Assembly: GCA_001953115.1 (NCBI GenBank)
Contig: LSSL01002994.1
Coordinates: 1-29,456 of the forward strand
DNA: 29,456 nucleotides
Direction of reading: 5' to 3'
From: Smittium mucronatum
Lineage: Eukaryota; Kickxellomycota; Harpellomycetes; Harpellales; Legeriomycetaceae
Position numbers and translations under genes: made by a program. The notes under the pieces are model-generated. The model ran no database searches and was not told where the DNA came from. It worked only from the letters and a program-made list of their open reading frames with translations. Positions 8,961 to 21,049 of this stretch are shown in pieces (within the stretch, counting starts at the first letter, position 1; each line of letters starts with the position of its first letter).

Positions 8961-11087
8961 ATGCCAAACCTTCAAAATATAGAATAAAACGAGAAATTGA
9001 CTTCCAAAAAAAAGAAAATACATATTAAAACTGTCGGGATTTTTTTTTTTGGCGATTTTCTTATTTATTAATTTATTTTAAGCGAGGAGGAGTTGTTTTT
9101 TATAATTTATAAGCTGGATAAAATGGAGTTTGAAAACTTCGACTCAAAAATTATATCTTTATATACTCGAAAGATTTTATAAAAGGCTTGAAGTATACTT
9201 ATTGCTCATAAATATAATTTTTAAATAAAAAAAGTACATCATATGTACCACTTTTTAATCGATATCTACAAAAGACAAATAATTAGTATAGCCCTGCTGA
9301 AACAAAGTAAAGAAATAGGAATGCCAAAAATGTTAAAAATAAATGCGTTTCTTGAATTTTAATAGGTATAGCTACAATTTTATTTATAAATTCATATCAA
9401 AACTTGAAAAAAAAAGTATTTCCATTATAATACTCGTTAAAACAAATATTTCCACTTTTTTTATGAATAAATGAACTCCTTTGAAATTATAATAATACTA
9501 AATCAAATTTCTCTTGTTAATTTTAAAGAATATAAATTACAATACAGGTAATTTTATTTAAAAATAAAAGATATAAATTTTCACATTTGAACTTATTAAT
9601 ATTTGATATAAGTTTATAAACTCGGTTATTATAAATAAATCGATACTATGTAGAGAATACTATTCATTTATACCCATAATCGAAAAAATATTTATCCTTG
9701 ATTAGTTTTGTTTGATTCTTTTAGGCTTGAAGTATAAATTTATTATTTATTCCCGCTTAATTAATCCCAGTAATGTGCCAAAATAAAAATTTAAACGGTA
9801 TAAGTTTTTTTTCTATTAGAATTGACATAATTAATTTCAATAGAAATGTTTTATTTTCAATATATTTTTTAAAGCAGTTAAAGTTGACTTATTATTTTCG
9901 GGTTTTTGCTAAATATAGGTTCAAATCCGTTCTAGAAATATATCTTCGTTTAAAGGGAGTTTTTAATTCGAAGTAAGAGCAAAATAAAAATGAGGAATGT
10001 GTACAATTTTATATTAAGATTAATAAAAATACCGATCTTAGTTTATCTGAAATATGAAAATTTTCATCGAAATAATCGTGAAACAGGGATATCATTGCAA
10101 GAACCAATCAAGTGTTGATTTCCGAATTAAACAATAAATTGGATATTTTCGACCAACTTCGGTTACTGATTAATGCTGTGTAAAATTTTTATGGATTTTT
10201 TTGTTTATATTCGGAGTTAATTAATAAATATCGATGTTTTGGATTAAGTTATGTTTTTTTTTATAATCCAATAGCGAGATAAATAAGAAATGTGAAATTA
10301 ATTTTGAAATAGTTAGTATTTATCACATAAAAAATAATTCAAATAACGGGGAGAACACTTGAATTTTTTTTATTGTATGTATCCTTGAATATTAATCTGT
10401 TATTTATGGTAATCAAAACATCATTATGTAATTCATTTTTTAAGGAAGTCGTTTATTAAGTTAATTTTGTGTCTTCTTATATTCATCTTCACCCCTCCTT
10501 AGTCAAAAAATTTCACTGATTACAGCATATATAATACTACTGATATTGGATTTTTATATATATGGTAAGGATTATGATCTTTTTGGACTTTCGAAATTTA
10601 ATACACAATAAATTTAAAATTGAAATTATGAGTTCGATTTATTTATAAAAAATGACCAAATACATGTGCCTGTTATTAATATAACGATTGAAATCTCAAA
10701 ATAAATAAATTTTTTACAAAAAAAACATGGTTTCTGTTTTTTCTATTTTGATATAACAGTGATAAAATAATAATGTTTATTATTTGGGAAAAAAAGTGTC
10801 TATATATTGGTTGCATATTTTTATTTATCAGTTTCAATTTAGATCGGGTGTTATTAATAAAGATTAAATTACGTTGTTAAATTGATTTATATCGCGATTT
10901 TATTTTTTTTATTATCTATTTATTAATTCCAGAGTGAATATAATTTTTTTTAATATTTTAATCTTTATAGGTTCAATTCTAACCCAATAATAAATTTTGA
11001 TAGCTTCAAACCGAATTCCAAAATAATAAAAAAACTTTGGGTTTGATGATTGGTAGATGGAATAGATAATATAAATTCATCTAAATT
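8961..11087. other. AT-rich stretch with no recognisable gene
   Basis: Only short, low-complexity open frames are present (for example 9773-9976, without motifs). There are homopolymer runs and small AT-rich hairpins such as GTACATCATATGTAC near 9233. It could be the right interior of the putative element bounded by 6973 and 11175, but nothing in it resembles a known gene. Confidence 0.55.
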
Positions 11088-11175
11088 CCACAGAAAATGA
11101 CTTAAGACCGCAAAATAATAAGTCCCAAGATATAATTAAGTTCATGGTGCGGGCTTAAAACAGACCTTACTGTGG
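11088..11175. mobile_element. 88-bp palindromic mini-element (MITE-like)
   Basis: The element starts CCACAG (11088-11093) and ends CTGTGG (11170-11175), an exact inverted hexamer. Inside these, CTTAAGACCGCA on the left is mirrored by TGCGGGCTTAAA on the right (GCCCGCA on the minus strand), with a small gap between hexamer and inner block. It is flanked by ATT on both sides (11085-11087 and 11176-11178), a possible short target duplication. The right arm also matches the end at 6973-7001. It has no coding content and would depend on a transposase in trans. Confidence 0.55.
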
Positions 11176-12105
11176 ATTATATAGATATAAAAATATAATC
11201 TAAAGATTGAATAAATAAGATCCAGTTATATATTAATAATATAAAAAAAAATTTCTTATTGGTGAAAAATTGATTTATTCTCAAAAAATTTAACATGAAA
11301 TTAATGCCAACGGTTAAATTTTTGTAAATGGGACTTAAAAAAAATATCTTTCGTATGATTAAATAAAAAAAATTATGTATTATTTAAATTTCCATTTTTA
11401 AATAAATAGAATAAATCTTAACACGAAAGGTAATACCCTAACATACATGGATGCAAAAAAACACCCCTTTAAATTCTTTAAAGAAATCCATCTAAATTTT
11501 TTTCGGATTTTTACTTTGGATTCTAAAAAGGGAAAAAAGCCTCGAAAATTTAACTTTTTGATTTTGTGATTATTATTGTAAATTTTTTAAATACAAATTG
11601 GAATAATTTTTGGATAAATTCGAAATTAGCACTTAAATTTATGTTATACATACATAAAATCACCATGACAAAATATTTTTTGAAAGTTATTCTCAAAAAA
11701 AAACTCTAATAAACTAGTAAATATATAGGGAAATGCACCAATAACAAATAACTTTTATTCCAAAAAAAAATTGAGAGTTATACGTTTTTTTTACCAAAGC
11801 TGTTTTTCGATAGAATATTCAAAAAAAAAAAATCTGGATATTTTTTCTACTTTTTTTAAAAAAAAGAAAAAAATGTGTAGGTTTTTTCTTAATTAAGGGA
11901 TTCAATATAATTCTGAAACCAATAATTTCGACTAATAACGTAGCAATTTATTTTTCTAAAAGCACATATATTTGCAATCCCTCTCAATTTTAAAAAAATA
12001 TCCTTTGGTTTTTTTGGAATTAATTGCCGAATTCTTAAATCAGAAATTAAAAATGACAAATCGTACTAATATCTGAAACACTGATAGTTACACGGATAAA
12101 CATGA
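11176..12105. other. AT-rich stretch with no recognisable gene
   Basis: Long A and T runs dominate, especially 11690-11880, and every frame is closed often. I see no motif or RNA gene. The last 60 bp or so may be 5' flank of the transposase relic that follows, since 12080-12105 looks weakly alignable to the flank of the copy at 21050-22349. Confidence 0.55.
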
Positions 12106-13260
12106 AAATATGAGGCGAGCTATCTGTCCGCTTCAGCACTATCAATATATTACGTGAGCGACACTGAAATTTATGATTCTAAAATATATAATGATTTGAC
12201 TAGAGATCACTATAATATTCATTATTTGACTGAATTTAATATAAATTATTTTATTGAGGTATATTATGCGTGCTAAAAGGATTTTATTAAAGCAGAAATA
12301 ATCAGGAGAATAAAATAAATCTTTGCACCAAAAGAAAAATCGCTCATATCAATTACATGTTTGAGAAAGTAATTTAAATTTGAGAAAAATGGCAGGGATT
12401 TAAATATTTATAAGCCATCAGCTTGAAATATAGTAAACTCCAACACAGAATTGGTTAGATAACCTTATAATAAACATTAAATATGAAACACGAAGAAAAA
12501 AATTCAACTATCTAATTAAATTATACTGAATTAAAATAAGGAAGTGGACTTAATTATAGACATCACTTTTTTTAAAAAAGTCCAAGCGGCCCTTTTCAAT
12601 ATGGAAAAACTTTTTTATTCTGGAAATAATCACGTTTATTGTGTGAATAGAGAAGTAGCAGTAATACCCGATGAGCGATGCAATTTTATAAGCCCCGCTG
12701 TAAAATATTCTATTCACGGTAATTTTTTCTTTTTAGGGATGGAAAATACATAAAGAATTCTTTTTTAGAAGACAAATACTGACTTTAGTGTTGATGATGG
12801 CAAATGTAATTATAAAAGATTTTATATAATGGCTTGTAAAGGATATGTTGAACTCGAAAAAAAAAATCAGAGTATTAATAACTGAGAAAAGGTTTGTTTG
12901 TAGCGAGAGAGTATTTTAAATAGTCTAAATTCGGTATTAAACAATCAAAAAAATTTCTATTGCACCTTCAGAATTACCCTTATATCAATAATCATCCGAT
13001 CGTAGTGAAAGAATAGTTGTTGATATGACTTTTTTTTTGATGATTAAAGGGGGGGTTTTAAATTATCTAGAGATAAATTCAGAGGATCATTAGATAAAAT
13101 ATAGTTTAAAGCAGAGTCCATCTCTAAAAATAGAAATCATTAATCTAAACGATACAAATGAAATAAAAGATGTAAAATCCTTTAAAAAAAAAAGGAATAA
13201 AAGTACAGAAATAACAAAGAAAATTCTAAAATATTTCACGATATTCAGTCCGTTTCAAAA
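12106..13260 (+). pseudogene. DDE_Tnp_4-type transposase relic, copy A
   Basis: This is the plus-strand copy of the family also present at 21050-22349. From 12106 an open frame of 56 codons begins KYEASYLSASALSIYYVSDT, then IYDSKIYNDLTRDHYNIHYL. It ends at TAA 12274 and the next block, KDFIKAEIIRRIK, continues in frame. Further blocks in shifting frames are FAPKEKSLI, GRDLN and NTKKKIQLSN. The catalytic region reads LIIDITFF (12552-12575), KLFYSGNNHVYCVNREVAV (near 12607-12663), FISPAVKYSIHG, YIMACKGYVEL (near 12820-12850) and SERIVVDM (13004-13027). These match PF13359-like nucleases: first D, YSGKH...K, GSxHD, DKGYxGL, RxxVE. The second aspartate is a cysteine here and the glutamate an aspartate. 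The tail is lysine-rich. Stops and shifts leave no usable protein. Confidence 0.65.
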
Positions 13261-14202
13261 AAAACTACAGAAATTTCCTTTATAAAAGAATAAAATATGT
13301 TTTTAAAAATAGAAAGACTTCTTCAGAGACTGATTTTATTGGTTCATGTTGCTTCTCAAATAAAAATTCCTTTGAAATGATTTTTTTTATCTTTTAATAC
13401 TAGATCTTATGTGTAATCATTTATATTTTTAATTGATAAATTAGTTATAAATCGAAAAAATTCAATCAATTTTAAAATACCTCTAGTTAAATATAGGGTT
13501 TTTCATAGCAATAGAACCTTTTTCTCATTTGAATATGTTTTTTTTTCCGGACTCCGGGGTCATTCTTATAACCAAAAACCCACTTTCACCTATGAATATT
13601 AGTATATATAAATATTGGCTAAAATTTAATTTTTCTTAGGAATTATTAGTTTTTTGCTTTTTGGTTGGTATAAATAATTGTTCAATCCGATAATAAAAGC
13701 TTTTGATATTTTGATCAAAAAAATAAACCCGAAAATCTATAAAAAAGGGTTTATTGGAATGAAAAAAAGCGTATGTTGCTATGAAAAATTCTGTAAATAA
13801 AACATAAAAAAGAGCTAGTTCACAAAATTTCGAAATTTGATGATTTCTTTTCATAAAATGTTGAATGTCTCCAAAAGCGGAATTGGAACATTTTTATTCG
13901 CTATTAAACCATCCCAAAAATTGGTTTTCATAAATAAATCTAATTTAAATGAAACTTACAACAAATCTACCCAATAATTCTGGGGTTTTTAAAGAGGAAT
14001 TGAAAAAACTTTTTTATTTTTTTCCTTTCTGAGTTCTAATCCCCCATTTCATTTCGTATAATCGACAGTTTCAATTGGCTTAACTAAGTATTATATCCAA
14101 TAATATGTGGGTATTATCAATCTAATGAAAAAACATAACATTAATTCTATTAGTCTATTTTTTGAATAAAAATGCATAAAGAAACAAAAAAATTCCTTGA
14201 AC
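13261..14202. other. AT-rich stretch with no recognisable gene
   Basis: The 3' limit of the preceding relic is uncertain and could reach a little into this stretch. A minus-strand open frame at 13636-13854 (72 codons) is rich in F, Y and I and has no motif. A short GC-rich spot, CCGGACTCCGG at 13548-13558, stands out but is not repeated elsewhere in the window. Confidence 0.5.
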
Positions 14203-14250
14203 CAATGCCCAGTGGGTACGGAGCCGCTAGAGCGACAGATGGGAGTTGGA
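14203..14250. repeat. Dispersed GC-rich repeat fragment, copy 1
   Basis: The block GGGTACGGAGCCGCTAG followed by AGCGACAGATGGGAG (14214-14245) closely resembles AGGTACGCAGCCGGTAG followed by TCCGGCAGAGGAGC at 24776-24806. Both copies are preceded by a CCC/CCA-containing stretch and followed by T-rich DNA, and they have the same orientation. Two such GC-rich matches in this AT-rich window point to a common ancestor, perhaps the end of a SINE, LINE or other repeat. No Pol III box or coding frame was recognised. Confidence 0.5.
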
Positions 14251-16152
14251 TGAAATTTGATTATTTTTTTCCTTTTATTGTATCTTTATTTTAGTTTTTT
14301 TCTAGTATTTAAATATTATAAATAAAATTCCCTTTAAAAAAAAAAAAAAATTGAAGAATTTAGAGCAATAATACCCCCCCCCCCTCCAGCACCCTCAAAG
14401 TCCTCGAAAAAAATTATTATGCAGTTTCACTGTAGAAAAAATTTAATTATAACAAATATATGAAAATAAAATTTCAGAATTATTTATTGGAGAATAAAAA
14501 TTTTACATTCCTCTTTAGGAAAAATTCGATATTTTGTAAAATAGCTCCATAAAAAATCTTATATTTTACTGTTTTTTTTTTATACAAAACCCCATTAATT
14601 AATTTTATCGAAATTCTCTTTCTATTACATTAACTTTTTTTTTTGTGAAAATCAAGAATATTAAATTTTGAAAAGCTTTAAACATAATTAGTTTAAATTG
14701 AATTCAGAAATTTCGATTCCAGTCGAATGTATTTTATCGCGGTTTATTTATTTGCTTATTTATTATGATATTAGAATTTCAATGATTTGATTAAAACGAT
14801 TGGATATCAATAATTTACCTCTAAAAAATATTATAAATATTTATTATCCAAAAATCGTAATTCAAATGTAGAGCGGACATTAAACCAGGTAATTTTATGC
14901 ACTCTCACTTTAAAACGGCTATTTTTTTTGTTTGAATCTTCCTTTATGAGTGAAAATTTCCTAGGCCCATTTTCGGAGTCTCGCTTAATATTTGAAAGAT
15001 TACAGTGTAGGAATGTATAATATCCATATTTAAAAAAAATAAGAGCTTATTAACCAAGAATCTGGTAGTTAAAATTGATTCTATTTATAACAGGTAGAAT
15101 TATTATTATTTTAAGTTCTTAAATTATTTATTTGATTAAACTTATTTCTTTATTTGTTCGATTAGATAAACACAATTGTAACGGGTTAGAAATAGTACAA
15201 ATCATTTTTATGAAATTAAAAACCGTACAATATATATATATACATATCCAGGAAAAAAAGTGTATGTTTTATCCAATTGAATATAATTATTTTGCTTTTA
15301 AATTTAAATTTTTGATGATTATTTTTCAAATTGAATAATTTTTTGAGCTATATGGAACAGATAAATTACTTAAATATTTAATAATACAAGTTGAAGAGTT
15401 TGGGGAAAATATATATACTGTATTATTTGTCATATAATCTACATTAGAGCTCATAAAATTAATCTTTATTACAATACTGCTAATTTTAACCCAAAATAAT
15501 CTTTAGCTGTTAACAAGATGATAATTGAAAAAACAATATTTTATAAGTAAAATTTCTTTTAAAAAAAACGTGAATTCGATAAATGTCCTAGTATAAAAAA
15601 ATAAACACTGATTTTCTTCACATTTTCAGTATTCAAAAATATTTAAATTAAGCTTTCTTAATTCCTAATTTAACAGGAAAATTGTCTATGGATTTTTCAA
15701 AAGACTAAAATTATTCAAATTAATTTTTGATGTTACTTTGGAATTTCTCTTTTCATATCATTTATTTTATTAATGATACTGATTTTTAGAATCACTATTT
15801 TACCCTATGGGAGATTTATTAAGGGTAAATTTCAATATTCCTACAAAATTTCCATTTCATTTTCTGTGTGAAAATTTTGAATGCTATTTAATACAGGTTT
15901 ATTTGTTGGTATAAAACAAAAAATATATTAAATATCCTCTATTGAGACATTCAGAAATTTTTAATAGAAAAATTTCAATCAAATTATAATTTTTGAATTA
16001 TTATTACAAGTTATCTTTTACCTATTATTTGATATTTGTTTGTGATTACAATATCATTTTAGATTAAATGATCTTTTCACTAAATTAACCATTGGTTAAT
16101 AAAAAAAATATCAACCTTAATCCAATATAACATAAAAAGTACTGGGTCTGAC
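14251..16152. other. AT-rich stretch with a poly-C tract and no recognisable gene
   Basis: An 11-bp C run occurs at 14374-14384, followed by a C-rich purine-poor stretch to about 14395. The open frame at 15132-15338 is AT-driven and shows no motif. No RNA gene or clear inverted repeat was found before the terminal repeat at 16153. Confidence 0.55.
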
Positions 16153-16962
16153 CAATTTTTCATATATATGTTGTGTGTGGATGTGACCCCTATGTGGCTG
16201 TGATTTTTTTTTTTTTTGGTGATTTTGAACCTATGTGGCTGTGAAACTATTATAATTGGGTAAAGAATTTGATATTGTAATTATTATCAAATAAAAACTT
16301 TTTTGCTATTTTAGGAAAACCATGATAACAGAAATAAAATTGTTTGGATATGATTTTAAAATGTAATCAGTTAAATCCTAATAATTGCATCGATGTGATA
16401 AACGACTTTTCAAAAAAAAAATACATTTAGCAAATATTATGACAATATAAAACTAATAATCAATAGGTTCTTAATTTTGATTAACCATCAGTATGGAGGA
16501 ATGGAAGGAACCTAAACAGAAATAATATTATATTATAAACGAATAAAAATTATTAATTAAATATTAACTGATAATAGGGATTATATAGCACCTTAATCCA
16601 ATCGTTGCATTTAGTATGAAAATAATGGCATTTTTTTGGTAGATTAACACTATAACTTAAATAAAATCAGCATCATTAACAAATGGTATAAATTTTTTAT
16701 CAAGATGTAAAAAAACATAAAATTATACATGTTGATTTTTTAGTATTGAATTAGAATATTTTGATTAGAATAAAGATTTAATGAATCTATTATTGGATAA
16801 TTGAAATAATCCAATCGATAATAATTTATTAGTTCTATCCAATGATAGTATTCAAAAATTTGGATCGAAATCACATAGGGATCAAATCCGCCAAAAAAAG
16901 ATCACATCCACATGAGAATCATACCCACATACAACATAAAGCATATATATATATATATATTG
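16153..16962. mobile_element. Non-autonomous element of about 810 bp with long terminal inverted repeats
   Basis: The left arm (16153 to about 16292) and the reverse complement of the right arm (about 16797-16962) share the same ordered blocks. These are CCAAT at the tip, an AT microsatellite, ATGTTGT(G/A)TGTGG, a CATGTGG/TATGTGG-like block, TGTGAT with a T run, GG(T/C)G...ATTT, and CCTATGTG, then a weaker match of ACTAT...ATTGG...ATTATTATC. By eye the central blocks agree at roughly three quarters of positions. The left arm also has an internal duplication, CCTATGTGGCTGTGA at 16189-16203 and 16230-16244. The core is AT-rich without a gene. The right arm carries an (AT)n run at 16943-16960. 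No clear target duplication was seen, so the superfamily is unknown. Confidence 0.6.
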
Positions 16963-19900
16963 GAATTTCATTTAGGATCGATATGTGTTTTTAAACAATA
17001 TATCGGCGATAATTTTTCAAATTATTGATAAAATAAATTTTCAATAGGTAAGTGTATGGAAAAGATTATTTCACATATATGGCATGGTTTTTTTATTTAA
17101 ATAATTTCTCCAATGATTTCTTCAATATATTGGAGAATATTATTTGAACCCTTAAATTTTTCTAATATTATTTTTTTAAAAAAAACAATAGAATTATTAT
17201 ATACTTAATACATTCATATCATTATTGGTAGCTAGTAAAGGAAATTAAATCTTGTTATAACAAATCAATATATTAAAAATATAGACCTCTCAGTTTATAT
17301 TTATTTGGCGGTTTTTTTGATTAATATTAATACCTTTTGCATAAATTTCACCAAATTTTAAAATTAGTGATCTGTTATTGAATTAAAAATAATGGGGAAA
17401 TTACCGTAATTATGCATTCATAATTACTTAGGCTGCCAATTATAAATTATTTCTCCCTTTATATCATGAAAAGCGCAGAATTTTTTTTAAACTGAGCTAT
17501 TCGCTAACTATTTATTTATTTATTTATTTCGTTAAAAAAAGTCAATAAGGTTCTAACGTCACTTAATTTGAAAAAATCATTATTATGATTTTAGATCCCA
17601 GTGAATAATTAATAGGCCTGTTTTTAATTATAAAAGTGATTCTTTCTTTATAAAACCAAAGACACTAATAACGCGTTACAATATATTGTTATAACAGATA
17701 TTTTGAAACAGCTGAAATATTAATTAATAGAAATCCCATTTATATATAATCTAAATGTCTTGTAGTTTTTTAAAAGTGATACCATTAAAATAAAACTATA
17801 AAGCTAAAAAAGTTATTTTTTATTTTCATGGGGGGGGGGGGTAAGACTTTTATTATAATTATATCAATATATCATCTAAATAATACATAGATTTATTTTA
17901 TTCTACATCATCATTTTTAGTAGAAATCACGATAAATTTATAAGTTATATGCGAATAAATTTATTGAAATCAGTTCACGTTTCATCCAAAAAGTTTTAAA
18001 ATACATATTCTGATGAGTCAAGATTTTGATTGGAAAAACTAGCAAAATAAGGCAAGAAGTAATGAGGATATATATATACATAATGGAAATGTGAAGCATT
18101 TTAACTGTAACATAGCTTCTCACCAAAAACCAAAGCTTTTGAGCTTTTTTTTTGTTTCCTATTTATTTATGAATATTCTTATTAATTAATATGGTGTTTT
18201 ATTAAGAATTTTTACATGTATGTTTGAATTTATGGCCTATTAATTAATTGGTACGAATATATAAAAGTAGAAAATTCTATCAAAAAATAGAAAATGAGCT
18301 CAAAATTAAGCGATTAATTATTAAAAAACCACTTATTTCCTAATTAGTCCGTTTTAAAGAATTGGATACATTAAAAAATACATATTATGGGGTTTTAAGA
18401 TATAACAGGAGAAATAGTTTTTAATTGATAATCTACATCACTATAAGTGAAGAATTACGATAATTTCCTTATTAATAGGACTTTTTTGTGGTTTTATTAT
18501 AAAAAAACCCCTATTAATTAATTTTTAAGTTGTTAAGAATTAAATATTCTCATTAATAAATTACTTTATTAGTAATTTAAAAGAGAACTCTGTGATTACA
18601 TTGGTCTAAATCGATAAACCGATTTCGCCTTAAAGAAATACCAGAAACAATGGATATTTTAATTTTATTAATTGCATCATTTGAATTGAATTCTTTATTA
18701 TTAGATGAAATTCTAATTAAAAATCGTTAAAAATTTCTGAAAAAAAATTATAAACATTATATTAATTTGAAAAAATTAGATAAAGGAAAAATAAAGTAGG
18801 AATGATAAAAATTATCTTTTTTAATATTTTTTAAAGCAGCGGTTAGGACAAAAAAAAAAGAATAAAAATTCAGAAGAAATTGAATGAAAAAGGTACTATT
18901 AAGCTTCAATTAAGTATTCTCCCTCTCTCCCCCGCTCTCAATGTATTTTTTTTTTCAAATTTTAGTAAACTTAAATATATCTACTATAATAGTGTTATAT
19001 CTTTTAAATAAAATTCACATTTATTTATTTTATTGTATCAAAAAAGGTATAATTTTGTTTCTTTTTTGTGCTTTTCATGTTTTTAAATGCGATTATAATC
19101 ACCCCCTCCTCCATAAAAAATATATGATTATTTATTCATATTTGAAAGATGTTTATGCTAAATAAGGCTACCGTACATTTATCAATTTCAAAAATTTTAT
19201 TAAGAACTTATATCGAAATCAATTTTTATCACAACTATCAATTTGGTTATTTAATAATCTTATTAGTATAGCTGCACTCCTTTTTAAAAAATACTACCCC
19301 CATCCCACTCGTACAGAAGAAGACCGTTAGCCGATTATATTTTATATAATTACCCACTTTTACCATTATATTTTCTGTTTATTTGAAAAGTTCTATTAAT
19401 ATAATATAAAACTTTTAAATGCATATTATAATTTAAAATTTTTTCTTTAAAAGACTTGATGTTCCCAAAAGGTGAACATTTTAAGACAAATTAAAAAAAA
19501 ATTAATGTGTAGAAGGTAATTGGAATGTATTTAATAATTTTTTTACTTAAAACTTCGCCATAAATAACACCGAATGGCTAAAATATTTACAAAATAATAC
19601 CCTTTTAAACCGATTATCATTCTTCAACTGAAGTTAGTTTATCAATGAATAAATATGCTAGGTTATTATCTTGTTTTGATAGAAATTTATACAAAGAAAA
19701 AAAGCTTTTTTCTTAATTTTAATTTTGAGAATATTAATTGAATAAGCTTAAAGGGTTAGGAGTTTTATCATACTAATTTTTACGTTTTAGAAGTGTAATA
19801 TTTATAAGGCTGCATTTTTTTTATAAAAAAACACAAAGTTATGTTAGATGTGGTAACTAAGTATCATTATGAGCTAGTCTATTATAATATTTTAACATTA

Positions 19901-21049
19901 AGCTCAGAAAGGATATTAAAAAAATGTGTTTATTATTTTTTTTAATCGTTTAATCAAATAATTTTTGTATATGTATCCAAATATAATATTCATCCAAATT
20001 AAAGCTATCAAAATTTGAATTTTTTTTTCTTGATTCCACCTTGTTTCTTAAGCCAGAATTATTCTGAATTTTGAATTTCTATTAGTTCAAAAGTAAATAA
20101 TAATAGTATTTATGTCAATTAGTATTTTTTTGAGTATAATTTTTTATACTTACATCTTCCCGATTAAGGCTACCATCTTTTCGGCGAATTTCGGAATCAA
20201 AATATGGAAAAATCGTAACAATGTTATTAAAGTGAATTTTTATAGAGAAAAAAATCTAAAAATTTAAAATTTTAGAAAAAAGGCCAAAAAGTATATATAT
20301 ATATATATACCTGCTAAAGCGTAAAGATAAATTTAACATATTTATAATTATAAAACCTACACTGATTATTCATCGTTCCAAGGGAAAAATTGAATGTAAA
20401 AAGTGTAAATTATTAATTATAAATCCGATATATATAAAAGTTTAGTTATTTTTTATCAAATAAAATATTTTTGATATTTTCTTGCCTTAAAAGTGTAATA
20501 TTTTATAATTAAAATAGCTATTGATGTGAAAATTTGTAAAACACCAAGTTAAACCTTGTAATTTTTTTTAAAAAAATACTTAATGAGCTTAATTTGAAAT
20601 CCGGTTTACCTTAGTTTCACTGATATACTTTTTTTGTTTCCAATTTAATTGAGTAAAGGATTACAAAATTTTCATTCGTCTGTTTTTTTAAATATCCATG
20701 TTTTTTTTATTCGTCTAATCAGATTATAAATTTAAATGGCTATTCAAACCAGTATTTGCATAAAAAAAATATCGAAAACCATCGGCAGACATTATAAATT
20801 ATATGGATTACTTGATCAAATTGATGTAGTGATAGTCATTAGAGAAGAAAGAGATATTCAAATAAAATGGTTTCAAATCCCATTTTTATACTCAGAAAAA
20901 TTTCTCAAAAAAAAAATTCAAATCTTATCTGTATTTTTAACCAATAATATTCGAATTTTTAGCTTATAAGCGTATTTAAATTCGTAAGATAAGAACTAAA
21001 AAAGTTATAAATAAAAAAGCTTATTTCAAGCAATTTTTTGTGGTTTATA
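16963..21049. other. Long AT-rich stretch with simple repeats and no supported gene
   Basis: This holds a hairpin at 17393-17459 with a perfect inner pair of GTAATTATG and CATAATTAC around CATT. There is a TTTA repeat at about 17510-17528, a 12-bp G run at 17830-17841, a C-rich pyrimidine stretch near 18920-18937, and an (AT)n run at about 20292-20309. Open frames at 17938-18126 (-), 18941-19165 (+) and 20736-20969 (+) show no known motif. The last has a more varied residue content (QIDVVIVIREERDIQIKW) and is the only one I would recheck. Confidence 0.5.

Noticed and set aside
8841..9023. Minus-strand open frame of 60 codons
   Set aside because: It is antisense to the KKSLERFNRTLKE segment of the IS4-like relic and is hydrophobic low-complexity sequence.
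9773..9976. Open frame of 67 codons
   Set aside because: AT-driven residue content, no motif, and no neighbouring coding signal.
13636..13854. Minus-strand open frame of 72 codons
   Set aside because: Phenylalanine- and tyrosine-rich with no motif; consistent with chance in AT-rich DNA.
18941..19165. Open frame of 74 codons resembling a membrane protein
   Set aside because: Hydrophobicity follows from T-rich sequence; no start context or motif supports it.
20736..20969. Open frame of 77 codons with more varied residues than other chance ORFs
   Set aside because: No family recognised and no extension in adjacent frames; kept only as a candidate to recheck.
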